A program made the position numbers and the translations under genes. The notes beneath the pieces are model-generated. The model did not search any database. It worked only from the letters and a program-made list of their open reading frames with translations, and was not told the origin of the DNA. Shown in pieces: positions 33,406 to 40,724 of a DNA stretch of 40,727 nt. The stretch comes from Draconibacterium sp. (lineage in GTDB: Bacteria; Bacteroidota; Bacteroidia; Bacteroidales; Prolixibacteraceae). Numbering within the stretch: position 1 is the first letter of the stretch; every line of letters starts with the position of its first letter. The stretch covers positions 1 through 40,727 of the forward strand of contig WOYV01000013.1 of NCBI GenBank assembly GCA_011620585.1. The letters are read 5' to 3'.

Positions 33406-35103
33406 ATGAGTTTATTTGAATCAATGGGGTTACGGTCTGAAATTCTGGAAGCCATCCGGGAACTTGGATTTGTTGAGCCCACGCCGATACAGGAAAAAAC
33501 AGTCCCGTTTTTACTGGAAAGCAACCAGGACATGGTGGCATTGGCACAAACCGGAACTGGCAAGACCGCGGCTTTTGGCTTGCCTATTATTCAGCAGATC
33601 GATCCGACATTGAAGTCTCCACAGGCACTGATCCTGAGTCCAACACGCGAATTGGCGATGCAAATTGCCAGCGACCTGGCTAACTTTTCCAAGTTTATTG
33701 GAAAAATGAACATCTCGGTTTTATACGGCGGCGCCGATATAAGACAACAAATTACATCGCTTGAAAAGGGGGCCCAGATTGTGGTGGGGACACCCGGACG
33801 AACCCTCGACCTGATCAAACGAAAAAAACTACGTGTAAACGAAATTCAGTGGCTGGTACTTGACGAAGCCGACGAAATGTTGTCGATGGGTTTTAAAGAT
33901 GACCTGGATAGTATTTTAAAAGATACCCCGGTTGAAAAGCAAACCTTGCTTTTTTCGGCAACCATGCCTGCTGAAATAATAAGGATCGCAAATACTTACA
34001 TGGCTAATCCGCAGGAAATATCGGTTGGAAAACGGAATACCGGGGCGGATAACGTGGAACACCATTACTACGTGATGCACGCCAAAGACCGTTACCTGGC
34101 TTTAAAACGCGTTGCCGATATAAACCCTAATATTTACGGGATCATTTTTTGCCGCACACGAATAGAAACCAAAGAAGTGGCTGACAAACTTATGCAGGAT
34201 GGTTACAATGCCGATGCTTTGCACGGCGACCTTTCGCAGGCACAGCGCGACCATGTTATGGGACGTTTCCGCTCAAAACATTTACAGATGTTGGTGGCCA
34301 CCGATGTAGCTGCACGCGGGCTCGATGTAAACGATCTTACACACGTAATCAACTATAACTTACCCGACGATCCTGAAGTGTATGTTCACCGAAGCGGTCG
34401 TACCGGCCGTGCCGGGAAAAAAGGTATTTCGATTACCCTTATCCACATGCGCGAGAAAGGGAAACTGCGCGATGTGGAACGAAAAATAAGTAAGAAGTTT
34501 TTGAAAATGGATGTTCCGCAGGGAAGGGAAATTTGTGAAAAACAATTGTTCAGTCTCATCGATAAAGTGGAAAAGGTAGAAGTTAACGACGAGCAAATTG
34601 CACAATACATGCCCGTGATTTACAAAAAACTTGCCTGGCTCGACCGGGAAGAACTGATCAAGCATTTTGTTTCGGTAGAGTTTAACCGTTTTCTGGAATA
34701 TTACGAAAATGCGCCTGATATTAACGTAGATGAAAATTCGGTGCACGAAGATGACAGAGGACGAGGAAGAAAACGGGACAGAAATCGCAAAAACGAAGAT
34801 TGGGGCGAAAGAAGAGGTGAACGAGGCGACAGGGGCGGCAAAATGCACAAAAGCGGTATGCAGTATTCTCGTTTCTTTTTCAGCATGGGGAAGAAAAACG
34901 GCATCAGTAAGCGAACCATTATCGATTTGATTAACCAGCAAATGCCGGGTAAAAGTGTCGAAATCGGAAATATCGAGGTATTAAAAGGCTTTTCATTTTT
35001 CGAAGTCGACAATCGTTTCGAAAGAGAAATTGAAAAAGCCTTTAAAAATACAAGGTATAACGGCCAGCGCATCGGAATCGAACTGGCCAACAAGAAGAGA
35101 TAA
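33406..35103 (+). CDS. DEAD-box RNA helicase with DbpA-type RNA-binding domain
   Basis: ATP-dependent RNA helicase, likely acting in ribosome assembly or RNA turnover. The 565-aa protein has the Q motif PTPIQEKTV (Gln29), motif I AQTGTGKTAAF with Lys53, PTRELAMQIA (Ia), GTPGR (Ib), LDEADEML (II), SATMP (III) and, in domain 2, HRSGRTGRAGKKG (VI). Residues about 450-480 are an Arg/Gly/Asp-rich linker (RGRGRKRDRNRKNED). The C-terminus (about 485-565) is a DbpA-type RRM (SRFFFSMGKKNGISKRTIID), the domain that binds 23S rRNA in DbpA/CsdA. The family is certain; whether it works as DbpA or as the cold-shock helicase CsdA is not decidable. A single-gene unit with a strong terminator. Confidence 0.95.
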   Translation: MSLFESMGLRSEILEAIRELGFVEPTPIQEKTVPFLLESNQDMVALAQTGTGKTAAFGLPIIQQIDPTLKSPQALILSPTRELAMQIASDLANFSKFIGKMNISVLYGGADIRQQITSLEKGAQIVVGTPGRTLDLIKRKKLRVNEIQWLVLDEADEMLSMGFKDDLDSILKDTPVEKQTLLFSATMPAEIIRIANTYMANPQEISVGKRNTGADNVEHHYYVMHAKDRYLALKRVADINPNIYGIIFCRTRIETKEVADKLMQDGYNADALHGDLSQAQRDHVMGRFRSKHLQMLVATDVAARGLDVNDLTHVINYNLPDDPEVYVHRSGRTGRAGKKGISITLIHMREKGKLRDVERKISKKFLKMDVPQGREICEKQLFSLIDKVEKVEVNDEQIAQYMPVIYKKLAWLDREELIKHFVSVEFNRFLEYYENAPDINVDENSVHEDDRGRGRKRDRNRKNEDWGERRGERGDRGGKMHKSGMQYSRFFFSMGKKNGISKRTIIDLINQQMPGKSVEIGNIEVLKGFSFFEVDNRFEREIEKAFKNTRYNGQRIGIELANKKR

Positions 35104-35126
35104 AAACTACTTTAGCAGATAGTACA

Positions 35127-35166
35127 AGAGATCGTTAAATTTTATTTTAACGCTCTCTTTTTTTTT
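35127..35166 (+). terminator. Rho-independent terminator after the helicase, inside tfoX-like 3' end
   Basis: AGAGA and CGTTAAA on the 5' arm pair with TTTAACG and TCTCT on the 3' arm (35127-35158, one T/C mismatch), followed by a run of T to 35166. It overlaps the last eight codons of the convergent TfoX-like gene. Confidence 0.9.
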
Positions 35167-35495
35167 GATTGGTTCGCCTTCGGATTAAAATCCAAACATT
35201 GTTTTACCCATTTGTCAAGGTCTTCGTCCATATCAACTCCTTCAGGCGCGACGTACAAATAACCTTTCATCGGGCGCTGTGCAAAATCCATCATCCTACA
35301 CCCTTTTCCCTGCAAAAATTCATCCTGATTTTTGGGATCAATGCACACCTTTAAATCGTCTTTAATAATACCAACGCACATTTTGTCATCTACCATAAAA
35401 CATACTCCGCCAAACATTTTTTTCTCAGCAAATGCAGTTTTAATTTCTTGCCGCGAACCACGCACGCGATCGGCTAAAAATTCGTTGTAAGCCAT
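35142..35495 (-). CDS. TfoX/Sxy N-terminal-domain protein
   Basis: Small protein (117 aa) with the TfoX N-terminal domain: EKKMFGGVCFMVDDKMCVGI near 24-43, then DFAQRPMKGYLYV and the C-terminal helix DLDKWVKQCLDF. It is the single-domain form; in gamma-proteobacteria the two-domain TfoX/Sxy controls competence, but isolated N-terminal domains are widespread and mostly uncharacterised, so no role in competence is claimed. The last residues (SKKKRALK) are encoded by the terminator of the convergent helicase gene, where the T-run reads as Lys codons on the minus strand. Start ATG at 35495. No clear promoter motif in the 323-bp gap upstream. Confidence 0.87.
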   Translation of the reverse strand: MAYNEFLADRVRGSRQEIKTAFAEKKMFGGVCFMVDDKMCVGIIKDDLKVCIDPKNQDEFLQGKGCRMMDFAQRPMKGYLYVAPEGVDMDEDLDKWVKQCLDFNPKANQSKKKRALK

Positions 35496-35818
35496 TTTTC
35501 TGAGATTAGTTGTATACAGGATATATAACTTTCGAAACGCATATCTTGTTCAAAATCAGAGTTTTTAATTTTAAGTTTTGGCCACATCCTGTTTTAAAAA
35601 AGTGATGAATTTCCGTTCGTCACCCAAAATCGCCGGTTCAGCGATTCTTATTTTTAAAAGTATGGCGTGAAAGCGAATTTTGAATCATAAAAATAAAACT
35701 TTACACCTGGTGATTACACTTCTTATTTACACAGTAATCACTACTTATAAAAAAGAACACAATTCATCTTCATTAATATATTTCGTTTAATAGAAATTAC
35801 TAATTTCAAAACATCAAC
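35496..35818. promoter_or_regulatory. 323-bp divergent intergenic region with an 8-bp inverted repeat
   Basis: AT-rich gap between the TfoX-like gene and the histidine kinase. It holds the perfect inverted repeat GTGATTAC-N16-GTAATCAC (35710-35717 and 35734-35741), about 80 bp before the kinase ATG, a candidate operator, and TATATTTC just upstream of the kinase as a weak -7 element. No small gene visible. Confidence 0.4.
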
Positions 35819-36859
35819 ATGTCAACACTGGTTTTAAATAAAAAAATACTTTTGCATCACCTAAAAATTGCAGTTGGTGCTGTACTGATTACCATCGTAT
35901 TCAGCCTTATTCTCTTTCGTAAGGTTTTTCACAACGAAACACTAAGTACCTTGCTGCTCACCTTTGTCCAGTTGGAGATGTTTCTTTACCTCGGGCATCG
36001 TTTTTTTCGTAATGTCAAACCTGAAGGTTCAGGGTTTATTAAAAAAACCATCATCCGGTTTCTGCTGTTTTATTTGACAGTTTTGCTGATCGCGTTTACT
36101 TTATTTATCGGCCTTTATACATTTTATTTTACACAAAGCGGAAAATCGTTCAGTGAGTTTATACCAAGTTTAATGCATCTTGAGATGAAAACTTTTTTAG
36201 TTTCAATAATGATTGGATTTGGCTTGGGAGCGCTTTTCTTTTTCTACACGCAATGGACAGATGCAGTGAAAGATATGCAAAAACTGCGTGAAGAGAAGCT
36301 GATTTTCCAGTACGAAACACTCAAAAGCCAGGTCAATCCACATTTCTTGTTTAACAGTCTGAATGCTTTAACGTCGCTGGTACATAAAGACCCGGACCTG
36401 TCGGAACGTTTTATCCAGAAGTTGTCGCTGATATATAGATATGTGCTCGAAAACCAGGAAAAGGACAAAGTTAATTTAAGCGATGAACTTAATTTTGTGC
36501 GCAATTTTTTCGAACTGCAGCAGGTCCGCGATGAAGGGAAAATAAAATTGAACATCGAAAAAAATGGTTCTGAATTGGCAAAAATAATACCGGTTTCCAT
36601 ACAAATGCTGGTTGAAAATGCATTGAAACACAACCTTGCTTCACGAAATGCCCCGCTGGAGATTACAATACATTTTGAAGGAATCGATAAAATGGTGGTA
36701 CGGCATAACCTACAGGAAAAAGAACAGTTATCGGGAGGAACCGGGATCGGGCTTAAAAATTTGAATGAACGCTGTAAATTGATCATGGGTCGCGAATTGG
36801 AAGTGCAAAAAACAGCGGATGAATTTATAGTAAAAATTCCGGTGCAGATAAATACCTAA
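35819..36859 (+). CDS. LytS/YehU-type sensor histidine kinase
   Basis: Membrane sensor kinase of the His_kinase (PF06580) family, 346 aa. Four N-terminal membrane helices lie at about 15-33, 45-60, 79-104 and 125-145, with short loops and no large extracellular domain. The phosphorylation motif SQVNPHFLFNSLNAL contains His175. The C-terminal ATPase part has VENALKHNLA (N box) and GGTGIGLKNLNERC (G box). The response regulator starts 5 nt after its stop, so the two are one operon. The stimulus is unknown; with no obvious sensor domain it may sense membrane state or a small lipophilic signal. Confidence 0.93.
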   Translation: MSTLVLNKKILLHHLKIAVGAVLITIVFSLILFRKVFHNETLSTLLLTFVQLEMFLYLGHRFFRNVKPEGSGFIKKTIIRFLLFYLTVLLIAFTLFIGLYTFYFTQSGKSFSEFIPSLMHLEMKTFLVSIMIGFGLGALFFFYTQWTDAVKDMQKLREEKLIFQYETLKSQVNPHFLFNSLNALTSLVHKDPDLSERFIQKLSLIYRYVLENQEKDKVNLSDELNFVRNFFELQQVRDEGKIKLNIEKNGSELAKIIPVSIQMLVENALKHNLASRNAPLEITIHFEGIDKMVVRHNLQEKEQLSGGTGIGLKNLNERCKLIMGRELEVQKTADEFIVKIPVQINT

Positions 36860-36864
36860 CAAAG

Positions 36865-37617
36865 ATGAAGGTTGTAATAGTAGAAGACGAACAACTGGCT
36901 GCCGAAAAACTGGCAGGGTTACTTGTGCAAACCGAACCTGGGATTCAGATTGTAAAAGTGCTTGAGTCGGTGGAAGAGTCGGTGAACTGGTTTGCCACGC
37001 ACAATGCTCCCGACCTTGTTTTTATGGATATTCAGTTGGAGGATGGCATTTCGTTCGAGATTTTTGAAGCCATTAAAATTACTGCACCGGTTATTTTTAC
37101 CACCGCTTTTGATCAGTATGCGATTCGGGCGTTTAAGGTAAATAGTATCGATTACCTGCTAAAACCCATTTCGAAGGAGGACCTGAACACGGCGATTTCT
37201 AAATTTAAGTCGTTGCATTTGGACGAATATCTTCTTGAAGAAAAAGTTTCGAGGGTGATTGAGCAGTTTACGCGCAGGTTCAAATCGCGTTTTTTGATAC
37301 GGGTAGGAACACGGTTTCAATCGGTTCCGGTTTCGAAAATTTGCAGCTTTTTTGTAGAAGAACGTTGTACCTTTTTGCAAACCCGCGAAGGCAAACGTTA
37401 CGACCTCGATTATTCGCTCGACCAGTTGCAAACGATGACCGATCCGGAGCAATTTTTCAGAGTAAGCCGAAATTTCCTGGTTAATATTAATTGTATTGAA
37501 GAAATCATTTCTTATTCGGCAACCCGGTTAAAACTAAAACTCGAAAATAGTTCTGGTGAAGGTATAATTGTTAGCCGCGACAAAGTTTCGGAATTCAAGC
37601 GCTGGATGGACAGATAA
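36865..37617 (+). CDS. LytTR-family response regulator
   Basis: Response regulator of the LytR/AlgR family, 250 aa, cognate to the upstream kinase. The receiver domain (1-120) has acidic residues in VEDEQ, phospho-acceptor Asp55 in LVFMDIQL, Thr near 84 in IFTTAFDQYAIRAF and Lys in LLKPIS. The LytTR DNA-binding domain spans about 140-245 (RFLIRVGTRFQSVPVSKICSF, DYSLDQLQ, FFRVSRNFLVNIN). Target genes are not apparent; the family usually controls its neighbours or exported factors. It is followed directly by a bidirectional-type hairpin that faces the OsmC gene. Confidence 0.95.
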   Translation: MKVVIVEDEQLAAEKLAGLLVQTEPGIQIVKVLESVEESVNWFATHNAPDLVFMDIQLEDGISFEIFEAIKITAPVIFTTAFDQYAIRAFKVNSIDYLLKPISKEDLNTAISKFKSLHLDEYLLEEKVSRVIEQFTRRFKSRFLIRVGTRFQSVPVSKICSFFVEERCTFLQTREGKRYDLDYSLDQLQTMTDPEQFFRVSRNFLVNINCIEEIISYSATRLKLKLENSSGEGIIVSRDKVSEFKRWMDR

Positions 37618-37643
37618 TAAAAAAGGAGCCTTGCAGCTCCTTT
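37614..37643 (-). terminator. Rho-independent terminator for the OsmC gene, shared with the LytTR gene
   Basis: AAAGGAGC and GCTCCTTT form a perfect 8-bp stem with a 6-nt loop (37622-37643). On the minus strand it is followed by TTTTTTATTAT, a good termination signal for the peroxiredoxin-OsmC operon. On the plus strand it follows the LytTR stop codon directly but with few Ts. Confidence 0.8.
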
Positions 37644-37708
37644 AATCCTCTCCTATAGTTAATCAAATTAACTTTCCTTCTCGCTCCATATATTATCAAT
37701 GGAATTTC

Positions 37709-38134
37709 TTAACCCAATTTTGCGTCGAGTTCGATGCTGGCAGTACCACCGGCATATAATCTTGAAATCGGGCATTTTTCTTTTGCCGTTAACGAAAGTT
37801 CAGCAAATTTTTCCTGCGAAAGCCCCTCGCATTTGACTACACAATCCAACTTAATATTTGTGATGGCAGGTCCACCGTCGAGTGTTCCTAAAGTTACTGA
37901 AGCTTCGGTTTCGATACTGGCAGGTGTTAGTCCTTCACCACTAATCAGTGCCGAAAGAAACATTGAATAACATCCGGCCTGAGCGGCCCCCACCAACTCT
38001 TCAGGGTTAGTGCCTTTCCCGTTTTCGAAACGCGAGGCAAAAGTAAACGGGCCACTGTAGCCGGTTATATCCATTTTGCCTGCACCCTCATTCAGGGTTC
38101 CGTTCCAAACCGATTTTACTTTTCTTACTGTCAT
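37709..38134 (-). CDS. OsmC-family peroxidase
   Basis: Thiol peroxidase that reduces organic hydroperoxides in the cytoplasm. The 141-aa protein has the two catalytic cysteines Cys55 in AAQAGCYSMFL and Cys121 in AKEKCPISRL, with the conserved Glu and Arg (RFENGKGTNPEELVGA) that activate the peroxidatic Cys. The C-terminal ISRLYAGGTASI matches the OsmC form rather than Ohr. The peroxiredoxin gene lies 18 bp upstream on the same strand, so a two-gene peroxide-defence operon is likely. No OxyR-like gene is in the window. Very secure family assignment. Confidence 0.95.
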   Translation of the reverse strand: MTVRKVKSVWNGTLNEGAGKMDITGYSGPFTFASRFENGKGTNPEELVGAAQAGCYSMFLSALISGEGLTPASIETEASVTLGTLDGGPAITNIKLDCVVKCEGLSQEKFAELSLTAKEKCPISRLYAGGTASIELDAKLG

Positions 38135-38152
38135 GATTTGTTATTTTATGGG

Positions 38153-38686
38153 TTAAAGTGTTTCCTGGCCAACTTCCCAGTTACACGGTGTAAGTTCGCC
38201 GGTTTGGAAAGCATCAAGCAAACGAATGGTTTCCTTTACATTACGTCCAACATTCAATCCATTGATTGAAACGTGCTGGATCACACCTTCAGGATCGATA
38301 ATATAGGTTGCCCGATACGCTACTTTATCCTTTTTTTCGAGAATTCCGAGTTTATGCGACAACGATTTTGAGGTGTCGGCAATCATCGGGAATTTCAGTT
38401 TTTTCAGATTTGGATTGGCGTTTCTCCATGCCAGGTGAACGAATTCCGAATCGATCGAAGCCCCGTATAAGTTTGTATCTCTTTTTTCAAAATCTTCAAA
38501 ATGATCGTTAAAAGATGCAATTTCGGTGGGGCAAACGAAAGTAAAATCCATCGGCCACCAAAAAAATACGGTCCATTTTCCGTTTTTCAAACTATCGTGG
38601 GTAATGGTTTCAAATTCTTTACCCGGTTCGAGCGAAACTACTGCAGTTTTTTCAAATTTTGGAAATTTGTCTCCTACTGATTTCAT
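38153..38686 (-). CDS. 2-Cys peroxiredoxin (AhpC-like)
   Basis: Reduces hydrogen peroxide and alkyl hydroperoxides. The 177-aa protein has the peroxidatic Cys52 in DFTFVCPTEI and the C-terminal resolving Cys168 in TPCNWEVGQETL, and Arg in KVAYRATYIIDPEG near 125. The sequence before the peroxidatic loop reads WWPMDF where most AhpC proteins have FYPLDF. The redox partner (AhpF or thioredoxin) is not in the window. It is the first gene of an operon with OsmC. The leader carries a 12-bp repeat TTTATAATTTTT twice in 14-bp tandem (38698-38723), which makes the 5' UTR very A-rich. Confidence 0.95.
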   Translation of the reverse strand: MKSVGDKFPKFEKTAVVSLEPGKEFETITHDSLKNGKWTVFFWWPMDFTFVCPTEIASFNDHFEDFEKRDTNLYGASIDSEFVHLAWRNANPNLKKLKFPMIADTSKSLSHKLGILEKKDKVAYRATYIIDPEGVIQHVSINGLNVGRNVKETIRLLDAFQTGELTPCNWEVGQETL

Positions 38687-38998
38687 GATTTTTATGATTT
38701 ATAATTTTTAGTTTATAATTTTTCTAAAACGCTGTAAAAGTAGAGGATAGCAAAGCATAAATCAAATCGATTTTATTTAAGTAGAATAGAGTTACATTAT
38801 TTAATGTGGCATAAGTTACTGAATTTGAGGATAATTATGAAAATAAACGGAGTTTATCTGTAGTTCATGCATAAAAAAATAATGCATACAGATAACATTA
38901 GTTTAACAACATAAGCCTTTGAGGCTTCTGTGAATATAACTATATTTATGGGCTTTTAATAAAATAACATTACCTATCCGATTAAAACTAGTTTAATT
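38687..38998. promoter_or_regulatory. 312-bp divergent region between the peroxiredoxin and the oxidoreductase genes
   Basis: AT-rich gap containing the leader of the peroxiredoxin operon (left, with the 14-bp tandem) and the promoter of the Gfo/Idh gene (right). No perfect -7 element is seen for the minus strand. The middle (38730-38880) shows nothing recognisable. Confidence 0.5.
38913..38948 (+). promoter_or_regulatory. Promoter of the Gfo/Idh/MocA gene with overlapping inverted repeat
   Basis: TTTG (38918-38921), exactly 19-bp spacer, TATATTTA (38941-38948): a near-perfect Bacteroidota promoter, one base from consensus. The -33 box sits in the inverted repeat AAGCCT-TTG-AGGCTT (38913-38927), so a repressor binding there would cover it. 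Confidence 0.65.
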
Positions 38999-40516
38999 AT
39001 GGAGAAAAATTCAAACAAAATTGCTTTTTCAAGAAGAGCATTTATTGGTACTACCGCTGCTGCAGCTGCGGGGATTACTATTCTTCCGAGCAACGTGGTT
39101 GCAGGTCTGGGGCATAAAGCTCCTAGTGATAAACTGAATATCGTTGGCGTTGGTGTCGGCGGAATGGGTTTTGCTAACCTGAAAAACCTCGAATCGGAAA
39201 ATATTATTGGTCTTTGCGATGTTGACTGGAAATACACAGCCGGCAACGGAGTTTTCGATCGTTACCCTAACGCGAAAAAATACAAGGACTGGAGAAAAAT
39301 GTATGATGAAATGGGTAAGGATTTCGATGCGGTTGTTGTTGCTACCGCCGACCATGCTCACGCCATCATTGCCGCCCATGCCATTACCATGGGAAAACAT
39401 GTTTATGTGCAAAAACCATTGACTCACACTGTTTATGAATCGAGATTATTAACAAGATTAGCCGACAAATACAAAGTGGCTACTCAAATGGGGAATCAGG
39501 GTTCATCGGGCGAAGGTGTAAACCTAACCACCGAGTGGATTGCCAATGGCGAAATCGGAGAAATCACCAAAGTTGAAGCATTCACCGACCGTCCAATCTG
39601 GCCGCAAGGGTTGAATACTCCTGAAAGAGGTGACTGGGTTCCTGAAACTCTGGATTGGGATTTGTTTACAGGTCCTGCAAAAATGCGTCCTTACAACCAG
39701 GTTTATCATCCATGGAACTGGCGTGGCTGGTGGGATTACGGAACCGGTGCTTTGGGTGATATGGCTTGCCATATTCTGCACCCTGTTTTTGTTGGCCTCG
39801 ATTTAGCTTATCCTATTCACGCACAAGGTAACTCAACCTTGTTATTGCAGGATTGTGCCCCAACTGCACAATCGGTAAAACTTACTTTCCCGGCCCGTAA
39901 ACCAAATGCAGCCAAACCTTGGAAAGGAATAAAGAAAAATGCCCTTCTTCCACAAGTGGATATTCATTGGTACGATGGTGGTATCAAACCGATGCTGCCC
40001 GAAGGCTGGCCAGATGGAAAAAATCCGAATGACCAGGGTGGTGGCGTAATCTTCCACGGAACAAAAGACAAACTTGTTTGCGGTTGCTACGGTGTAAATC
40101 CATGGTTGTTGTCGGGTCGTACACCTGATGCACCTAAATTCCGTCGCAGGGTAGAAACCAGTCACGAAATGGATTGGGTACGTGCATGTAAAGAAACACC
40201 TGAAAACCGTGTTAAAACTGCATCCGACTTTAGCGAAGCAGGGCCTTTCAACGAAATGGTTGTAATGGGTGTTCTGGCAGTACGTTTGCAAAACCTGAAC
40301 AAAGTTCTCGATTGGGATGGAGAAAAAATGGAATTCACTAACCTTACCGATAGTGAAGAAATCAGAACAGTTATCAAAGATGGATTTACTATTCACGATG
40401 GTCACCCAACTTTTGCAAAAACCTGGACTGATCCGGTTCCCGCCAAAGAATTTGCAACTGAATTGATCAAGCATACATATCGTAAGCCCTGGAGCTTGCC
40501 TGATATGCCAGCTTAG
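38999..40516 (+). CDS. Tat-exported Gfo/Idh/MocA-family oxidoreductase
   Basis: NAD(P)-dependent oxidoreductase of the Gfo/Idh/MocA superfamily, 505 aa, probably acting on a sugar or inositol-type compound. A twin-arginine signal is present (FSRRAFIGTT with Arg12-Arg13, then an Ala-rich stretch and AGLGHKAPS), so the protein would be exported folded with its cofactor. The Rossmann motif is GVGVGGMG (51-58), and the family Lys is Lys139 in VQKPLTHTVYE. The middle region (YHPWNWRGWWDYGTGALGDMACHILHPVF) is typical of the Bacteroidota group that includes GH109-like enzymes. A single-gene unit with its own promoter and terminator. Substrate unknown; the exported group acts in carbohydrate metabolism. 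Confidence 0.93.
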   Translation: MEKNSNKIAFSRRAFIGTTAAAAAGITILPSNVVAGLGHKAPSDKLNIVGVGVGGMGFANLKNLESENIIGLCDVDWKYTAGNGVFDRYPNAKKYKDWRKMYDEMGKDFDAVVVATADHAHAIIAAHAITMGKHVYVQKPLTHTVYESRLLTRLADKYKVATQMGNQGSSGEGVNLTTEWIANGEIGEITKVEAFTDRPIWPQGLNTPERGDWVPETLDWDLFTGPAKMRPYNQVYHPWNWRGWWDYGTGALGDMACHILHPVFVGLDLAYPIHAQGNSTLLLQDCAPTAQSVKLTFPARKPNAAKPWKGIKKNALLPQVDIHWYDGGIKPMLPEGWPDGKNPNDQGGGVIFHGTKDKLVCGCYGVNPWLLSGRTPDAPKFRRRVETSHEMDWVRACKETPENRVKTASDFSEAGPFNEMVVMGVLAVRLQNLNKVLDWDGEKMEFTNLTDSEEIRTVIKDGFTIHDGHPTFAKTWTDPVPAKEFATELIKHTYRKPWSLPDMPA

Positions 40517-40535
40517 TAAAGAAATATAAACATTT

Positions 40536-40564
40536 AAAGGGTGTCAGTGTTGGCACCCTTTTTT
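40536..40564 (+). terminator. Rho-independent terminator after the oxidoreductase gene
   Basis: AAAGGGTGTCA pairs with TGGCACCCTTT around a GTGT loop (40536-40561, one G/T pair), followed by TTTT. It is 20 bp after the stop codon. Confidence 0.92.
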
Positions 40565-40587
40565 GGTTTCTTAAATACATAAAATAG

Positions 40588-40619
40588 TTTGCGTAATTAC
40601 GGGCAAAATTGTAAACTTG
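40588..40619 (+). promoter_or_regulatory. Promoter of the tRNA gene
   Basis: TTTG (40588-40591), 20-bp spacer, TAAACTTG (40612-40619), one mismatch to TAnnTTTG. The start would be near 40626, at the edge of an inverted repeat AAAATAGT-AC-ACTATTTT (40627-40644) that ends 5 bp before the tRNA. Confidence 0.55.
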
Positions 40620-40649
40620 CACTCCGAAAATAGTACACTATTTTCTTTT

Positions 40650-40724
40650 GGGCCCATAGCTCAGTTGGTTAGCAGCACCTGACTCATAATCAGGGGGTCG
40701 CTGGTTCAAGCCCAGCTGGGCCCA
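40650..40724 (+). tRNA. tRNA with CAU anticodon (elongator Met, or Ile2)
   Basis: The acceptor arms GGGCCCA (40650-40656) and TGGGCCC (40717-40723) pair perfectly, with discriminator A at 40724. The anticodon stem CCTGA/TCAGG holds the loop CTCATAA, giving anticodon CAU. The T-arm is GCTGG-TTCAAGC-CCAGC. The D-stem has only three good pairs (GCT/AGC) because C faces C at the fourth position, and the D-loop is one base long. The CCA tail is not encoded (the window ends CCT). A CAU anticodon with an unpaired first acceptor base would mean initiator; here the first pair is G-C, so it is elongator Met or lysidine-modified Ile2; I cannot separate these two. Confidence 0.93.

Noticed and set aside
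39842-40474. Open frame of 210 codons on the minus strand opposite the Gfo/Idh gene
   Set aside because: Shadow of a well-supported coding region; no start context or domain.
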